From the NCBI RefSeq assembly GCF_000298175.1, contig NZ_BAGZ01000018.1, forward strand, positions 1 through 64,000: DNA of 64,000 nt, read 5' to 3'. Positions 46,718 to 55,785 of this stretch are shown piece by piece. The translations under genes were made by a program, and so were the position numbers. Positions within the stretch are counted from its first letter, which is position 1; each line of letters starts with the position of its first letter. This stretch comes from Austwickia chelonae NBRC 105200 (GTDB lineage: Bacteria > Actinomycetota > Actinomycetes > Actinomycetales > Dermatophilaceae). Under the pieces are notes generated by a model. That model made no database searches and had not been told where the DNA came from. It saw only the letters and a list, made by a program, of their open reading frames with translations.

Positions 46718-48067
46718 TCACCGGATCCCAGAACGAGATGTCCCGATGTCCCCACCGGCCTGAGACCCGGCGGGGACATCGGGATCTGCTTTCCCGGTCG
46801 ATGCCGAGACACTCTCCGGATCCTGCCCGGCGGAGCTGTGCTCCTCGTGCGATTCCGCGGCTGCCGCGCAGGCCATACCTACCAAAGCCCAGTAGAAGAC
46901 CTCGTACTGGGTGATGAAGGCCACGCTGAACAACCCCGGCGTCTGCGCCAGGACTCCGGCGAGAGGCGCCGAGTACCGTCCGCGGAGAAGAGCCACCGCG
47001 CCGACCAGGAGAATCGCCGAGGCGAGAGCGATCGGCAACCATCCGTAAGTCATAGCGCCCAGCAGGACGGCATTGTCGATCGAACGGAACTGTCCGAAGT
47101 AGAGCGTGCCGCTCGGGGAGATGTGAGCCGAGGAAGCCAGGCCGAAGAGTTCGACGGTATCGGCAAGGTCCCAGAGCCGACCCCGATACAACGCGCTCTC
47201 CTCCGCCTCCGAACCGGCCTCGTCGACGGTTGCCAGGATGAACGGCATCGCCACCACCGCGAACAGGGCCATGCCGGAGAGCACCCAGCCCCGGATACGC
47301 CGGGACAGCCCCGAAGCGGGAGACAGGACGGTCAACGCCAGCCCCACACCGGCCACGATCAAGGACAGCCGGCTGAAGGAGAGCACCAAGGCCCCGGCCA
47401 TCACCGCCCCGGACAGGATCTTCACCCACGGACGGAAGCTGGAGACCACCATGAGCGGCAAAGCCATCGCGATGGAACAACCGAAAGCGATCGAATGCCC
47501 GAACGCGGCCTCCGCGCGCCAGTAGCCGGCCCGTTCCTGCAGGACAGCCCACGCTCGATAGGCAGAATTACCTTTACCCATCGGGAAATCGAAAAAGATA
47601 TTCGTTCCGCTCAGCGATTCCACGATGCCCATCGCCGCAGCCACCCCGAAAGCCACCGTCAGACAGCGCCCCAGGAAGTCACCGCCGACCCGGGCATAGA
47701 GCACCCGACCCACGGCATAACCGACGCCCCACTTGACCACCGGAACCGTCGCCGCCTCCAGCGTCGACGCCCCCACCTGGGAAGCGACCACGCACAGAGC
47801 GAAGAAGACCACCACGGCCAGGTCGTACCACCGCAGCGGAAGGCGCCGCCCCTCACGGTCGGTGAACAGCAGCGCCAACACGAACAACCCGACATAGGCG
47901 GCCGGTTGAAAACCGATACCGACGGTGATCCCCGCCCACACCGGCACGAAGGTCACGGCCAAGATCCACGTCACGGCCAGCAGCTTCGGGCGACGCCACA
48001 TGAATCCGGAGAAGACAGCAAGGAGGGAGCCCGCCAGGGCCAGCATCGCGATGCGATCCGGGCTCAT
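46718..48067 (-). CDS. Wzy-like O-antigen polymerase/ligase
   Basis: This is a 449-residue polytopic membrane protein with about ten to twelve helices. A large extracytoplasmic loop lies in the second half (ESALYRGRLWDLADTVELFGL to FRSIDNAVLLGAM), a layout shared by O-antigen ligase (WaaL) and Wzy polymerases. A hydrophilic C-terminal tail of 35-40 residues follows. Within a Wzx/Wzz locus the polymerase role is most likely. It starts 29 bases after the surface-protein stop, and its stop directly abuts the convergent rmlC-rmlD stop. Confidence 0.82.
   Translation of the reverse strand: MSPDRIAMLALAGSLLAVFSGFMWRRPKLLAVTWILAVTFVPVWAGITVGIGFQPAAYVGLFVLALLFTDREGRRLPLRWYDLAVVVFFALCVVASQVGASTLEAATVPVVKWGVGYAVGRVLYARVGGDFLGRCLTVAFGVAAAMGIVESLSGTNIFFDFPMGKGNSAYRAWAVLQERAGYWRAEAAFGHSIAFGCSIAMALPLMVVSSFRPWVKILSGAVMAGALVLSFSRLSLIVAGVGLALTVLSPASGLSRRIRGWVLSGMALFAVVAMPFILATVDEAGSEAEESALYRGRLWDLADTVELFGLASSAHISPSGTLYFGQFRSIDNAVLLGAMTYGWLPIALASAILLVGAVALLRGRYSAPLAGVLAQTPGLFSVAFITQYEVFYWALVGMACAAAAESHEEHSSAGQDPESVSASTGKADPDVPAGSQAGGDIGTSRSGIR
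46741..46784. terminator. long hairpin in the 3' end of the polymerase gene
   Basis: Arms of 18 bases (46741-46758 and 46767-46784) pair with a single mismatch around an 8-base loop. The hairpin starts 23 bases after the rmlC-rmlD stop yet lies inside the last codons of the opposite-strand polymerase gene. It probably terminates the plus operon and encodes part of the polymerase tail. Confidence 0.6.
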
Positions 48068-48096
48068 GGCGGGCTCCCTCCGAAGGTGGCCTACGG

Positions 48097-51000
48097 CTAC
48101 TTGACCGCGGTCACCTTGATGTCGTCGACGAGCATCTTCAGCTCAGGCGTCGTGGCGGACCCGGACAGGTAGCTCTGCAGGGCCAGGCCACCGGTCGTCT
48201 GCAGGGCAGCGGTCGAATCGGTGGCGGACACCATCCAATCGGCAGGTTCTTCCGTGCCTACAGCCCAGACCTTGGCCTTGACGGTGGACATCCCCTTCCC
48301 GGTGATCTGAAGACGTACCTCGTAGGTTCCTCCAGCGGCGTGGCGGACCTTGGGCACGATCAGCGCCGCGCCCAGGTCGGTGTCCGTCCCGCCGACACGA
48401 CGGATCGGAGCCACCCGGAGAACCCCGGTCTCGTGCACCCACAGGCGGGCACCGTAACCGTCACGCAGTGTCCCTCGTCCGATGATCTGGGAGAAGATGC
48501 CGCCGCCGGTCGCAGCCTGGTCGTAGCCGACTCGCATCCGAAGCTCGGTGTCACTGCCCGTCCCGGCGAGCTGGGCCCCTCGTGAGGTCCGCGGCTCGAG
48601 GGTGATCGCGCCTTTCTCCCCGTCCACCACGTACTTCGCCGCGGTGCTGTCGGCCTTCCAGGCGCCTCCGTTGTCGGCATTGCCCCACCCTCTGGTCGAC
48701 TTGCGGGTGAAGGTGTCCGCGAGGAGCACACCGTCACCAGCAGCCGGCGGCACGGGTGCAGGCGCAGGCGCGGCTTCCTTCACGGTGACCTCGGACGTGG
48801 TGCTGTTCTTCACACCCTTGTCGTCGGTCACGGTCAACTCGACCTTGTACGTACCGGCCTTGGCGTACTTGTGGGTGGCCCGGGCCTCCCCGACCGGCGC
48901 GCTGCCGTCGCCGAAGTTCCACGAGTAGTTCGTGATCCGGCCGTCGCTGTCGGTGGAGGACGAGCCGTCCACGGCGAGCTCGAGGTCCGTGGTCTTCGAC
49001 GTGAAGGCTGCCTTCGGGGCCTGGTTCGCGGCCGGAGCAGGGGCCCCGTCCGTTCCCAGACGACGGTGGGCTGCGATCTGTTCAGCCGACAATGCCGTCC
49101 CGTAGACGGCCGCCTCGTCCAGCTGACCGGTGAGCGACCAGGTACTCGGCCGGGACTTCGACCCCGACTGGTCACCACCGATGTACCACCGTCCGGTGAC
49201 CGGGCCGCCCGGACGGTAGCTCGGGTCATGAGCCACGCGTTCCCCGTCCACGTAGAGCGCCAGACCGTCAGCGCCCATGGTGGCAGCCACGTGGACCCAT
49301 TGGCCGTTGTTGTAGCTGCGGGAGGACTCGATCTGCCGGCCCCTGTTGTCGGCGGAGATCCCGATCCGACCGTCGTTCATCATGTAGAGGTGACGTTCGA
49401 CATTGATCGTGACACGCCCCCAGAAGTTGCGTTCCTCGGTCGCGAAGCTGAGGAAACGGCCGCCTGAGGTGGAGTCGGTCCGCAACCAGGTTTCCACGGT
49501 CGTGGCGCCGCTGAGCGTTTCCTGGCCGGAGGTGTTGGCGTTGCCGTTCACCGTCCCGTCGAACTTCATACCAGTGCTCTTGCTGTCTTTCAGAGCACCG
49601 GCGACTCCACGTTCCACGCCGCTTCCGACCTGGGCGTTCATCCCACCGGTCAGGTCGATGGCGTCTCCCGAGGGCTCGTCGAGCCGCCAGTAGTGTCGAG
49701 CGCCGTCGAGAGCGATCGCCTTGCCGTAGGCCCCCAGCTCAGGACCACCCTGGACAGTGACCTCGTTGCTCCGTTCACTCCAGGTCACCTGGCCGGTACC
49801 GTCACTGACCTTCACCGAGTAGGTGTGTTTACCCGAAGGCGCACCGGCGTCGAGGAGTCGTCCGTCCGGGAGCGTCCAGAAGTTGGTGTTCATCCTGGTC
49901 TCGGAGACCACTTCTTCAGCAGCGGTTCCCCGGTCTCGGACCAATTCGTATCGGAGGCCGGCATTGTCCGGATCCCACGCCGACTGGAAGTTCACGGTGA
50001 CGACAGGACCGGATACCGAAGCCGCCGGCGCGCGCAAGGTGCGTGCCGGACGGGTCTGGAAGGTCGGCGGCAGCGTCTGCGCGGCCGGGTTGCGCGGGAA
50101 GCGAGCCAGGCCCTGCTGTTTGGTCCCGTTGACGGTGGGGAACTCACCGGCGATCACGACATAGTCGTCGTTGCCGTCGACATGCCAGGAGGCCTGGTAC
50201 TGGCCGGTCGCGGTGCCGATGCCCAGTTGCGGGTGGAACTGCAACATGGCCGGAGCCATCTGGTCACGGAAGTCGAATCCATAGGCATTCGGTTTGAGCA
50301 CCGGCTTGGACGGCTCGGTGGTCAGCGCCATCAGGTGTTCCCAGCGGCTCCGGGGCTGGGTGTCCCCGAAAGCTCCGATGGTGGAGCAGTCATGGGCGTG
50401 ACTGGACACGTAAAGCGCGCCACCCAACGGTTTCGTGCTGTACGTGTCTCCGAGGCAGTCGCTCACCCAGCGCAGCGAACCGTCGTTGAGGTTCGCGGAG
50501 AAGGTGCCCTCCAGGTTGGCCTTCGTCCCGTAGGCGTAGCCACCGCCGTAGACGGCTCGGCCGTCGGTCGAGAGATTGGTGATCGCCGCCTGTGGCCCGA
50601 CGTAGATGCGGTTGTTCATCGCCCAGGGCAGCAGTTCGCCGGTGGTGGGGTGTACAGCTGCCGTGCCGGAAGCTTTCTGACCGCTGAGGGTGGTGAAGGC
50701 TCCTGCCACCACGACCTTCGACCCGTCGGGCACTGCCAGCAGGGCCCACACGTAGCCGTCGTCGGCTTTGGGCGCCCAGGAGGTCATCGATCCGTCGGAG
50801 GTCCGGAAGGCTGCCAGACGACGGCGTGCCGACCCCTGCGCACTTTCGAAGGAACCACCTGCGTACAGGGTGTCCTTGGTGACGGTGAGGGCTTTCACCT
50901 GTCCGTTGACATTCGGGTTGAAACCGGGGACGAGCGCACCGGTGGCGATGTCGAAGGCTGCGACATGGCCTCGGGGCTGGCCGTCGACGGTCGTGAAGTC

Positions 51001-51408
51001 GCCACCGACGTAGAGGCGGGTGCCGTCGGGAGAAACCGCCAGGGCCAATCCCTGGGCGTTGAGTTTGTGGTCGAAGGAAGTGACCCGTTCACCGGTGCGG
51101 ATGTCGTAGGCGATGAGGTGGCCGACCTCGATCTCTCCGGGCCCGCCGGCCCACATCCCCGCAGGACGGGCCTTGGTGAAGTTTCCGGTGACGTACACCG
51201 TGTTACCGACCACCAGCTGTGACCAGGCGACCCCGGTGATCTGCCAGGTCGGCAGGGCTTGGGCCGACGCGGTGGCCGGGGTTCCTTCGGTGGGGCGGGT
51301 GTCCGCATACGCGCTGGACGCCGGGGTGAAGGGTGCCAGGCTGACGGCGAGCGCCAATGCGCTCGCGCTGCAGACCAGCCGGGTGGGACGGCGGCGTGAT
51401 GCGGACAT
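48097..51408 (-). CDS. secreted multidomain surface protein (propeller, LamG, PKD)
   Basis: This is a 1103-residue exported protein. A signal peptide (Arg-rich start, hydrophobic core, cut near ASSAYA) is followed by a repeated propeller-like region with units such as LYVGGDFTTVDGQPRG, LYAGGSFESAQG and VVVAGAFTTLSGQ (about 40-470). Next come a fibronectin-like stretch, a LamG/concanavalin domain (about 560-770, ATTVETWLRTDST, WYIGGDQSG), a PKD domain (about 795-875, YSWNFGDGSAPVG) and a C-terminal beta domain. No sortase motif is seen. ATG 51408 follows GAGGAAG. Co-operonic with a lipoprotein and the polymerase, it may bind or organise the surface glycan. Confidence 0.82.
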   Translation of the reverse strand: MSASRRRPTRLVCSASALALAVSLAPFTPASSAYADTRPTEGTPATASAQALPTWQITGVAWSQLVVGNTVYVTGNFTKARPAGMWAGGPGEIEVGHLIAYDIRTGERVTSFDHKLNAQGLALAVSPDGTRLYVGGDFTTVDGQPRGHVAAFDIATGALVPGFNPNVNGQVKALTVTKDTLYAGGSFESAQGSARRRLAAFRTSDGSMTSWAPKADDGYVWALLAVPDGSKVVVAGAFTTLSGQKASGTAAVHPTTGELLPWAMNNRIYVGPQAAITNLSTDGRAVYGGGYAYGTKANLEGTFSANLNDGSLRWVSDCLGDTYSTKPLGGALYVSSHAHDCSTIGAFGDTQPRSRWEHLMALTTEPSKPVLKPNAYGFDFRDQMAPAMLQFHPQLGIGTATGQYQASWHVDGNDDYVVIAGEFPTVNGTKQQGLARFPRNPAAQTLPPTFQTRPARTLRAPAASVSGPVVTVNFQSAWDPDNAGLRYELVRDRGTAAEEVVSETRMNTNFWTLPDGRLLDAGAPSGKHTYSVKVSDGTGQVTWSERSNEVTVQGGPELGAYGKAIALDGARHYWRLDEPSGDAIDLTGGMNAQVGSGVERGVAGALKDSKSTGMKFDGTVNGNANTSGQETLSGATTVETWLRTDSTSGGRFLSFATEERNFWGRVTINVERHLYMMNDGRIGISADNRGRQIESSRSYNNGQWVHVAATMGADGLALYVDGERVAHDPSYRPGGPVTGRWYIGGDQSGSKSRPSTWSLTGQLDEAAVYGTALSAEQIAAHRRLGTDGAPAPAANQAPKAAFTSKTTDLELAVDGSSSTDSDGRITNYSWNFGDGSAPVGEARATHKYAKAGTYKVELTVTDDKGVKNSTTSEVTVKEAAPAPAPVPPAAGDGVLLADTFTRKSTRGWGNADNGGAWKADSTAAKYVVDGEKGAITLEPRTSRGAQLAGTGSDTELRMRVGYDQAATGGGIFSQIIGRGTLRDGYGARLWVHETGVLRVAPIRRVGGTDTDLGAALIVPKVRHAAGGTYEVRLQITGKGMSTVKAKVWAVGTEEPADWMVSATDSTAALQTTGGLALQSYLSGSATTPELKMLVDDIKVTAVK

Positions 51409-51455
51409 GTCGCTTCCTCGGGTGTGTGGGTGGTGGTGGGTGCTGGTGTGGTCTG

Positions 51456-52094
51456 TCATGTGGCGCTCCGGAACACCGCGGGTGCGTGAACGGCGTCGAT
51501 GTCGACGACGATGCGGGTCTTCTGGTCGTGCGGAACAGTGAATCCGTAGGTGGCGCGGGCGTTGGATCCTGGTGCGAGTTCGCCGGTGAAGTCCTTGGTG
51601 CCTTCGGAGTAGGCACCGGTGGCGAGCTGCTCCGGGTTTCCGTAGCGGGCGCTGACGACGACTGCCGAGAGGTCCAGCGGTTTTCCTGTCCCGTTGTGGA
51701 TCTCGATGTCGTGGAGCTGTTGGGGCGCGCCGACGAGCACTCCGGGTCCGGCGCCGGAGGCGGTGCTCTGCTTGACCGAGGTGACGCGCACGGTGACTTT
51801 GTCGGAGTAGTCGACGGTCTCGTTCATCTTCTTCTCGGCGGCAGGCAGCCTGGTTCCGGTCTTGCCGGGGCGTGTGACCGGGGTGATCTCGGTCGGCGCC
51901 TTGGGGTCCGGAGGCCTGGTGACCGGCCCCCCGGTCGGCTGAGCGGAAGCCGCCTGCTTCTCCGCATTTCGGCTGGCTTCGGCTTTCGCACTGTCGGAAT
52001 CTGAGCCGAGAGAACATCCCGCAGTGGATGAAATGATTACTGCCGCAATCGCATACACAGAAAAGCGCATGCTCTTACTTCTTGAGTACTGCAT
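51456..52094 (-). CDS. secreted lipoprotein of unknown function
   Basis: This is a 212-residue protein with a basic start, a hydrophobic core and a lipobox (SSTAGCS, lipid Cys near residue 27). A Pro-rich linker leads to a beta-sandwich-like domain (VTVRVTSVKQ, LHDIEIHNGTGKPLDLSAVVV, ATYGFTVP) resembling DUF4352/telomeric-repeat-type immunoglobulin folds. ATG 52094 follows GGGGGAA. It is first in the minus operon, 47 bases before the surface protein. Confidence 0.7.
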   Translation of the reverse strand: MQYSRSKSMRFSVYAIAAVIISSTAGCSLGSDSDSAKAEASRNAEKQAASAQPTGGPVTRPPDPKAPTEITPVTRPGKTGTRLPAAEKKMNETVDYSDKVTVRVTSVKQSTASGAGPGVLVGAPQQLHDIEIHNGTGKPLDLSAVVVSARYGNPEQLATGAYSEGTKDFTGELAPGSNARATYGFTVPHDQKTRIVVDIDAVHAPAVFRSAT

Positions 52095-52773
52095 AGGTAT
52101 TTCCCCCTGCTCGGTGGAACGCCAGTCGCGCACCCCCGGAAGTCAGCGCCCCCCGCGCATGACAGCGACCGCTATGGCTGAACGGCTGTCCAACAGAATA
52201 CATGGCCGGGCAACTGTCGGGAACGCCATTTCTGCTGGTTGAGAACTTTTCGCAGCGCCACTTCCCGACACCGCCCCTCCCCCGTTCCAGGTAAACCTAT
52301 GTCATTAATTTGAGATTCTTTGCAGCAGAGTAAATTCCAAGTCGAACACTGTTCTTATAGAGCGTGGTCCTCATCGCACACCTCCGCGAAAAAGTCCCTG
52401 TGCGGGCTTTTCGACGAAGGAATATCGACCAGAAGAGAGGAGAAGCACCTACACCCCCAAGGACCTGGCCTGTCTGTGACACCGGAGAGTGCTTCTCCCC
52501 GCCGCCCCCCGACGAAGCCTGCACACACTCGCCGCGCCTGTGTCCGGCCGGCTCCCCCACTCGACATGACAGCAGATCGCCACTTCCCGACAGCGACTAC
52601 GGATGCAAGACTCCCCGTGGTACCCCGAATTCGACAGAACGGCTCGAATTGCTGAATTCTCACGCCCGCCCCGCAGCAGCCCCTTCCTCGACAGGCCCCC
52701 CGGCCCACCGGGCCACCTCTGTCGCAGCCAGGCCACAGCACGCCGTCCTGTCTTCCACCTGGCTGGCACGTCC
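52095..52773. other. non-coding gap between lipoprotein and DMT genes
   Basis: This stretch of about 680 bases contains promoter elements for both directions that I could not place precisely. A short AT-rich segment (52300-52370) holds an 11-base palindrome GAACA-C-TGTTC (52344-52354). No coding sequence is convincing. The upstream frame of the DMT gene (from 52603) is open but not membrane-like. Confidence 0.45.
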
Positions 52774-53604
52774 ATGGCTGTAGGTCTGGCTCTGCTGTTC
52801 TGCGGTGTGCTGGCCTACGGATTCGCCGGGGTCCTGCTGACGTCCGGATCCCAGGTCTCGAAGGGTCCGCTGCGCTCCCGCTCCTGGTGGGCCGGCACGA
52901 CCTTGCAAGGAGTAGGTTTCCTCGTCACCTTCGCTTCTCGCCACGAATTGCCGTTGCTCCTCGTCCAAGCATCGATCGTGGCCTCGCTGGGGGTCACCGC
53001 CACAGTGCAGCAATGGCGCGGAGTGATCAGATTGACCAGTGGGGATTCTCTCGCGATCGGGGGAGTCGTGGCAGGTCTCGCCGGGCTCTCCCTGAGCTCC
53101 CGAACCGGCACCGTCGCCCCCGTAGGATGGACAGCTCTTCTCTGTGTCGCAGCCGTTCTCGCAGTGACCACGGCAGCTACGGTCCATGCTTTCCCAGGAG
53201 CGACAGCCGGGATCCTATCCGGTCTCTCCTTCGGCGCCGGTGCGATCGCGGCGCGGTTCGTCGCCGCACAGCCCGACAGGTGGGTCGGAACGACCCTGCG
53301 ATGGTCCTGGACCGACCTGATATGGCTGGTGCTGATCGGTATCGCCATGGTCTCCGGCCAGGCCCATGTCACCCAGGGCCTCAGCCGCGAACACCCCGTC
53401 ACGGTGTTGGGCTGCATGCACATCGCCGGCACTGTCTTCCCCGCACTGACCGGTGCCTTCATCGCCGGAGAACGACCACGAGAAGGTTTCGTTCTGCTGA
53501 TGCTCTGCTCGGTGGCAGTCGTCGCGCTGTGCGCCTACCGACTGCTCCGCCTGAAATCCACCCCTTCAGCCGTGGATATCCCGTCGCCAAGGACGTCTGA
53601 GTAG
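52774..53604 (+). CDS. DMT/EamA-like membrane protein
   Basis: This is a 276-residue membrane protein with about nine to ten hydrophobic segments, starting LALLFCGVLAYGFAGVLLT. The pattern resembles the drug/metabolite transporter superfamily or the DUF-type proteins found beside glycan genes. ATG 52774 is placed at the start of the first helix, but no ribosome-binding site is visible, so the start is uncertain. Substrate unknown. Confidence 0.65.
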   Translation: MAVGLALLFCGVLAYGFAGVLLTSGSQVSKGPLRSRSWWAGTTLQGVGFLVTFASRHELPLLLVQASIVASLGVTATVQQWRGVIRLTSGDSLAIGGVVAGLAGLSLSSRTGTVAPVGWTALLCVAAVLAVTTAATVHAFPGATAGILSGLSFGAGAIAARFVAAQPDRWVGTTLRWSWTDLIWLVLIGIAMVSGQAHVTQGLSREHPVTVLGCMHIAGTVFPALTGAFIAGERPREGFVLLMLCSVAVVALCAYRLLRLKSTPSAVDIPSPRTSE

Positions 53605-53670
53605 AGAGAAGAACCCTTTTCCGCGGGCACCGACAGCTGCAGTCACGCCTCCGGAGCGCCTTCCGAACAG

Positions 53671-53713
53671 CCGAAGGGCGGCGCACCCTTTACGGGGATG
53701 CACCGCCCTTCGG
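53671..53713. terminator. bidirectional terminator between the DMT gene and rplI
   Basis: Perfect 11-bp arms CCGAAGGGCGG (53671-53681) and CCGCCCTTCGG (53703-53713) with partial further pairing inside. It ends both the convergent DMT gene and the ribosomal-protein operon. Confidence 0.65.
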
Positions 53714-53735
53714 CATGTCGGACGACGCCGAGCAA

Positions 53736-54179
53736 TCAGGCCGAGACGACCTGCAGCTTCAGCGTGGCCTGCACCTCGGGGTGCAGGCGCACCGTCGCCT
53801 TGGCGTCGCCGAGGCTACGCACCGGGGCGACGAACTCGATGGTGCGACGGTCGATCTTCATCCCCTCGGCTGCTGCGGCATCGGCCACATCCGCCTGGGA
53901 GACCGCACCGAACAGGCGACCGTTGGCCCCTGCGCGAGCAGCGATCTTCAGCGCACGCGACTCGAGCTGACCCTTCAGGCTCTTGGCATCGTCGAGGCTC
54001 TTGATAGCCCGCGTCTCCCGCGCCTTACGGATGGAATCGACCTGCTTCTGTCCGCCCTTGGTCCACGGGGTGGCAAGGCCGCGAGGCAACAGGAAGTTAC
54101 GACCGTAACCGTCCTTCACCTCGACGATGTCACCAGCGGTTCCCAGACCGGAAACTTCGTGCGTCAGGATGAGTTTCAT
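53736..54179 (-). CDS. rplI: 50S ribosomal protein L9
   Basis: This 147-residue protein begins [36 protein letters not shown] by family pattern, with the two-domain L9 layout: N-terminal rRNA-binding domain, long connecting helix and C-terminal domain ending [14 protein letters not shown]. It is the last gene of the rpsF-ssb-rpsR-rplI operon. Confidence 0.97.
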   Translation of the reverse strand: MKLILTHEVSGLGTAGDIVEVKDGYGRNFLLPRGLATPWTKGGQKQVDSIRKARETRAIKSLDDAKSLKGQLESRALKIAARAGANGRLFGAVSQADVADAAAAEGMKIDRRTIEFVAPVRSLGDAKATVRLHPEVQATLKLQVVSA

Positions 54180-54204
54180 CTGCGTTCTCCTCTCCGGAAC
54201 GGGC

Positions 54205-54441
54205 TCAGCGAGCCGAGCTCGAGTAGGGCAGGAGCGCCATCTCGCGGGCGTTCTTCACGGCCTTCGCGATCAGACGCTGCTCCTGCACGGAGACGCCGGT
54301 GACCCGACGGGCGCGGATCTTCCCGCGGTCGGAGATGAACTTCCGCAGCAGAGCGGTGTCCTTGTAGTCGATGTTCTCGATCTTGGCGACCTTGAGCGGG
54401 TTCGCCTTCTTCTTGGGCTTACGCACAACGGGCTTGGCCAT
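54205..54441 (-). CDS. rpsR: 30S ribosomal protein S18
   Basis: This 78-residue basic protein carries the S18 core [19 protein letters not shown] followed by [31 protein letters not shown]. The N-terminus [15 protein letters not shown] has no CxxC zinc motif. S18 pairs with S6 on the small-subunit platform. It lies 25 bases before rplI. Confidence 0.97.
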   Translation of the reverse strand: MAKPVVRKPKKKANPLKVAKIENIDYKDTALLRKFISDRGKIRARRVTGVSVQEQRLIAKAVKNAREMALLPYSSSAR

Positions 54442-54463
54442 CGTGGTGCTCTCCTTCCGAGAG

Positions 54464-54481
54464 CCCGGGGAGTGCCCCGGG
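54464..54481 (-). promoter_or_regulatory. GC hairpin in the ssb-rpsR gap
   Basis: CCCGGGG and CCCCGGG arms around four bases lie 23 bases upstream of the rpsR start. It could be an attenuator or processing site inside the operon. Confidence 0.35.
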
Positions 54482-54625
54482 ATGGATTCTTACGTCAGGT
54501 TCGCGGTCTGACCCGCGACATGGCCGTGACAGAGGTCGATGGAAAACCACCTCTGACAGGCCTGGTGATACTCGACTCGTCGACGACAGACGAACCCGAT
54601 CCCGCGGTCGCCTGCCGTCGCACCG

Positions 54626-55210
54626 TCAGAACGGAGGTTCGTCGTAGCTGGGACCGTTGCCCCAGCCGCCGCCGGCGTTCTTCGCGCCACCGGACGGACC
54701 GGTCGCCCACGGGTCGTTCTGCGGTTGCCCGCCCCCGTAGCCGCCGCCCTGCTGGCCACCACCGTTGTTGCCGTAGTTGCCATTGCCGAAGCCGCCGTTG
54801 GCGGCCCCACCGGAACCACCGAACCCTTGGTTACCCCCGCCACGCTGGGTACGTGTCACCTTGGCCGAGGCGTACCGGAGAGAGGGGCCGATCTCGTCGA
54901 CCTCCATCTCCATGACGGTGCGCTTCTGCCCGGTCTCCTTGTCGTCCCAGCTGCGGGACTTCAAACGACCGGTGACGACGACACGGGTACCACGGGACAG
55001 CGACTCAGCGACATTCTCGGCCGCATCCCGCCAGATGGAGCAACGCATGAACAGCGTTTCGCCGTCCTTCCATTCGTTGCTCTGCCTGTCGAAGGTACGA
55101 GGGGTCGACGCCACAGTGAAGTTGGCGACGGCCGCCCCGGACGGTGTGAACCGCAGTTCGGGGTCAGAAGTGAGATTGCCGATGATCGTCAGAGTCGTCT
55201 CGCCGGCCAT
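54626..55210 (-). CDS. ssb: single-stranded DNA-binding protein
   Basis: This 194-residue SSB has an N-terminal OB fold ([63 protein letters not shown]). A Gly/Asn/Gln-rich linker follows, then the acidic tip YDEPPF that recruits repair and replication proteins. It binds ssDNA as a tetramer. It stands between rpsF and rpsR as usual in bacteria. Confidence 0.97.
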   Translation of the reverse strand: MAGETTLTIIGNLTSDPELRFTPSGAAVANFTVASTPRTFDRQSNEWKDGETLFMRCSIWRDAAENVAESLSRGTRVVVTGRLKSRSWDDKETGQKRTVMEMEVDEIGPSLRYASAKVTRTQRGGGNQGFGGSGGAANGGFGNGNYGNNGGGQQGGGYGGGQPQNDPWATGPSGGAKNAGGGWGNGPSYDEPPF

Positions 55211-55301
55211 TCATGTCCCCTCATCGTTGTCGAGTCTCGTGCTGATACGCGTGCGTCACGGCCCTCTCGAAGGAGCAGGCCCTCACGCACACGCGCGGGC
55301 G

Positions 55302-55589
55302 TCAGGCGCCCGGGCGCAGCAGCTTCGTGCGCAGGATCATCTCGGACAGGCCGAGCTGACGGTCCATCTCCTGAGCGGTCGCCGGCTCGGACGTGAAGTT
55401 CACGACCACGTAGACGCCCTCGGACTTCTTCTTGATGTCGAAGGCCATACGGCGACGGCCCCACACGTCCACGTTCTCGATCGTGCCCTTGTCGTTCTTC
55501 ACCACGGTGAGGAACTTCTCGAGCATGGCAGGAACCTGGCGGTCGTCGATCTCAGGGTCGACGATGATCATCATTTCGTACTGACGCAT
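55302..55589 (-). CDS. rpsF: 30S ribosomal protein S6
   Basis: This 95-residue protein starts MRQYEMMIIVDPEID and contains VWGRRRMAFDIKKKSEGVYVVVNF, the S6 core, ending LLRPGA. ATG 55589 follows GAGGAGG; the GTG nine bases upstream is too close to that site. It is first in the ribosomal-protein operon. Confidence 0.97.
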   Translation of the reverse strand: MRQYEMMIIVDPEIDDRQVPAMLEKFLTVVKNDKGTIENVDVWGRRRMAFDIKKKSEGVYVVVNFTSEPATAQEMDRQLGLSEMILRTKLLRPGA

Positions 55590-55619
55590 GCGGAACACCC
55601 ACCTCCTCTGGTCTAGGCG

Positions 55620-55638
55620 GTCACGGTCTCTCCGTGAC
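55620..55638 (-). promoter_or_regulatory. hairpin in the rpsF leader
   Basis: GTCACGG and CCGTGAC arms (55620-55626, 55632-55638) form a 7-bp stem with a 5-base loop, 30 bases upstream of rpsF. Leaders of rpsF often carry an S6:S18 feedback-binding hairpin. The CCG-type bulge expected for that motif was not clearly seen, so the role is tentative. Confidence 0.35.
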
Positions 55639-55785
55639 AGGAGGGTTGCAGCGTCGTCCTCGCGCCTCGTCCGGCGGATCGGCCGCTGAGAGGCATCCGC
55701 GAGTCAACTGTTCAAGGGTACCCGGCCCGAGCGCACCCGCCGAATCCCCGGGACCGGCGTGTGGCTGCTCCTTCTCCCTGCCATC

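Noticed and set aside
52344-52354. LexA box upstream of the lipoprotein gene
   Set aside because: GAAC and GTTC are separated by three bases rather than four, so it does not fit the LexA consensus.
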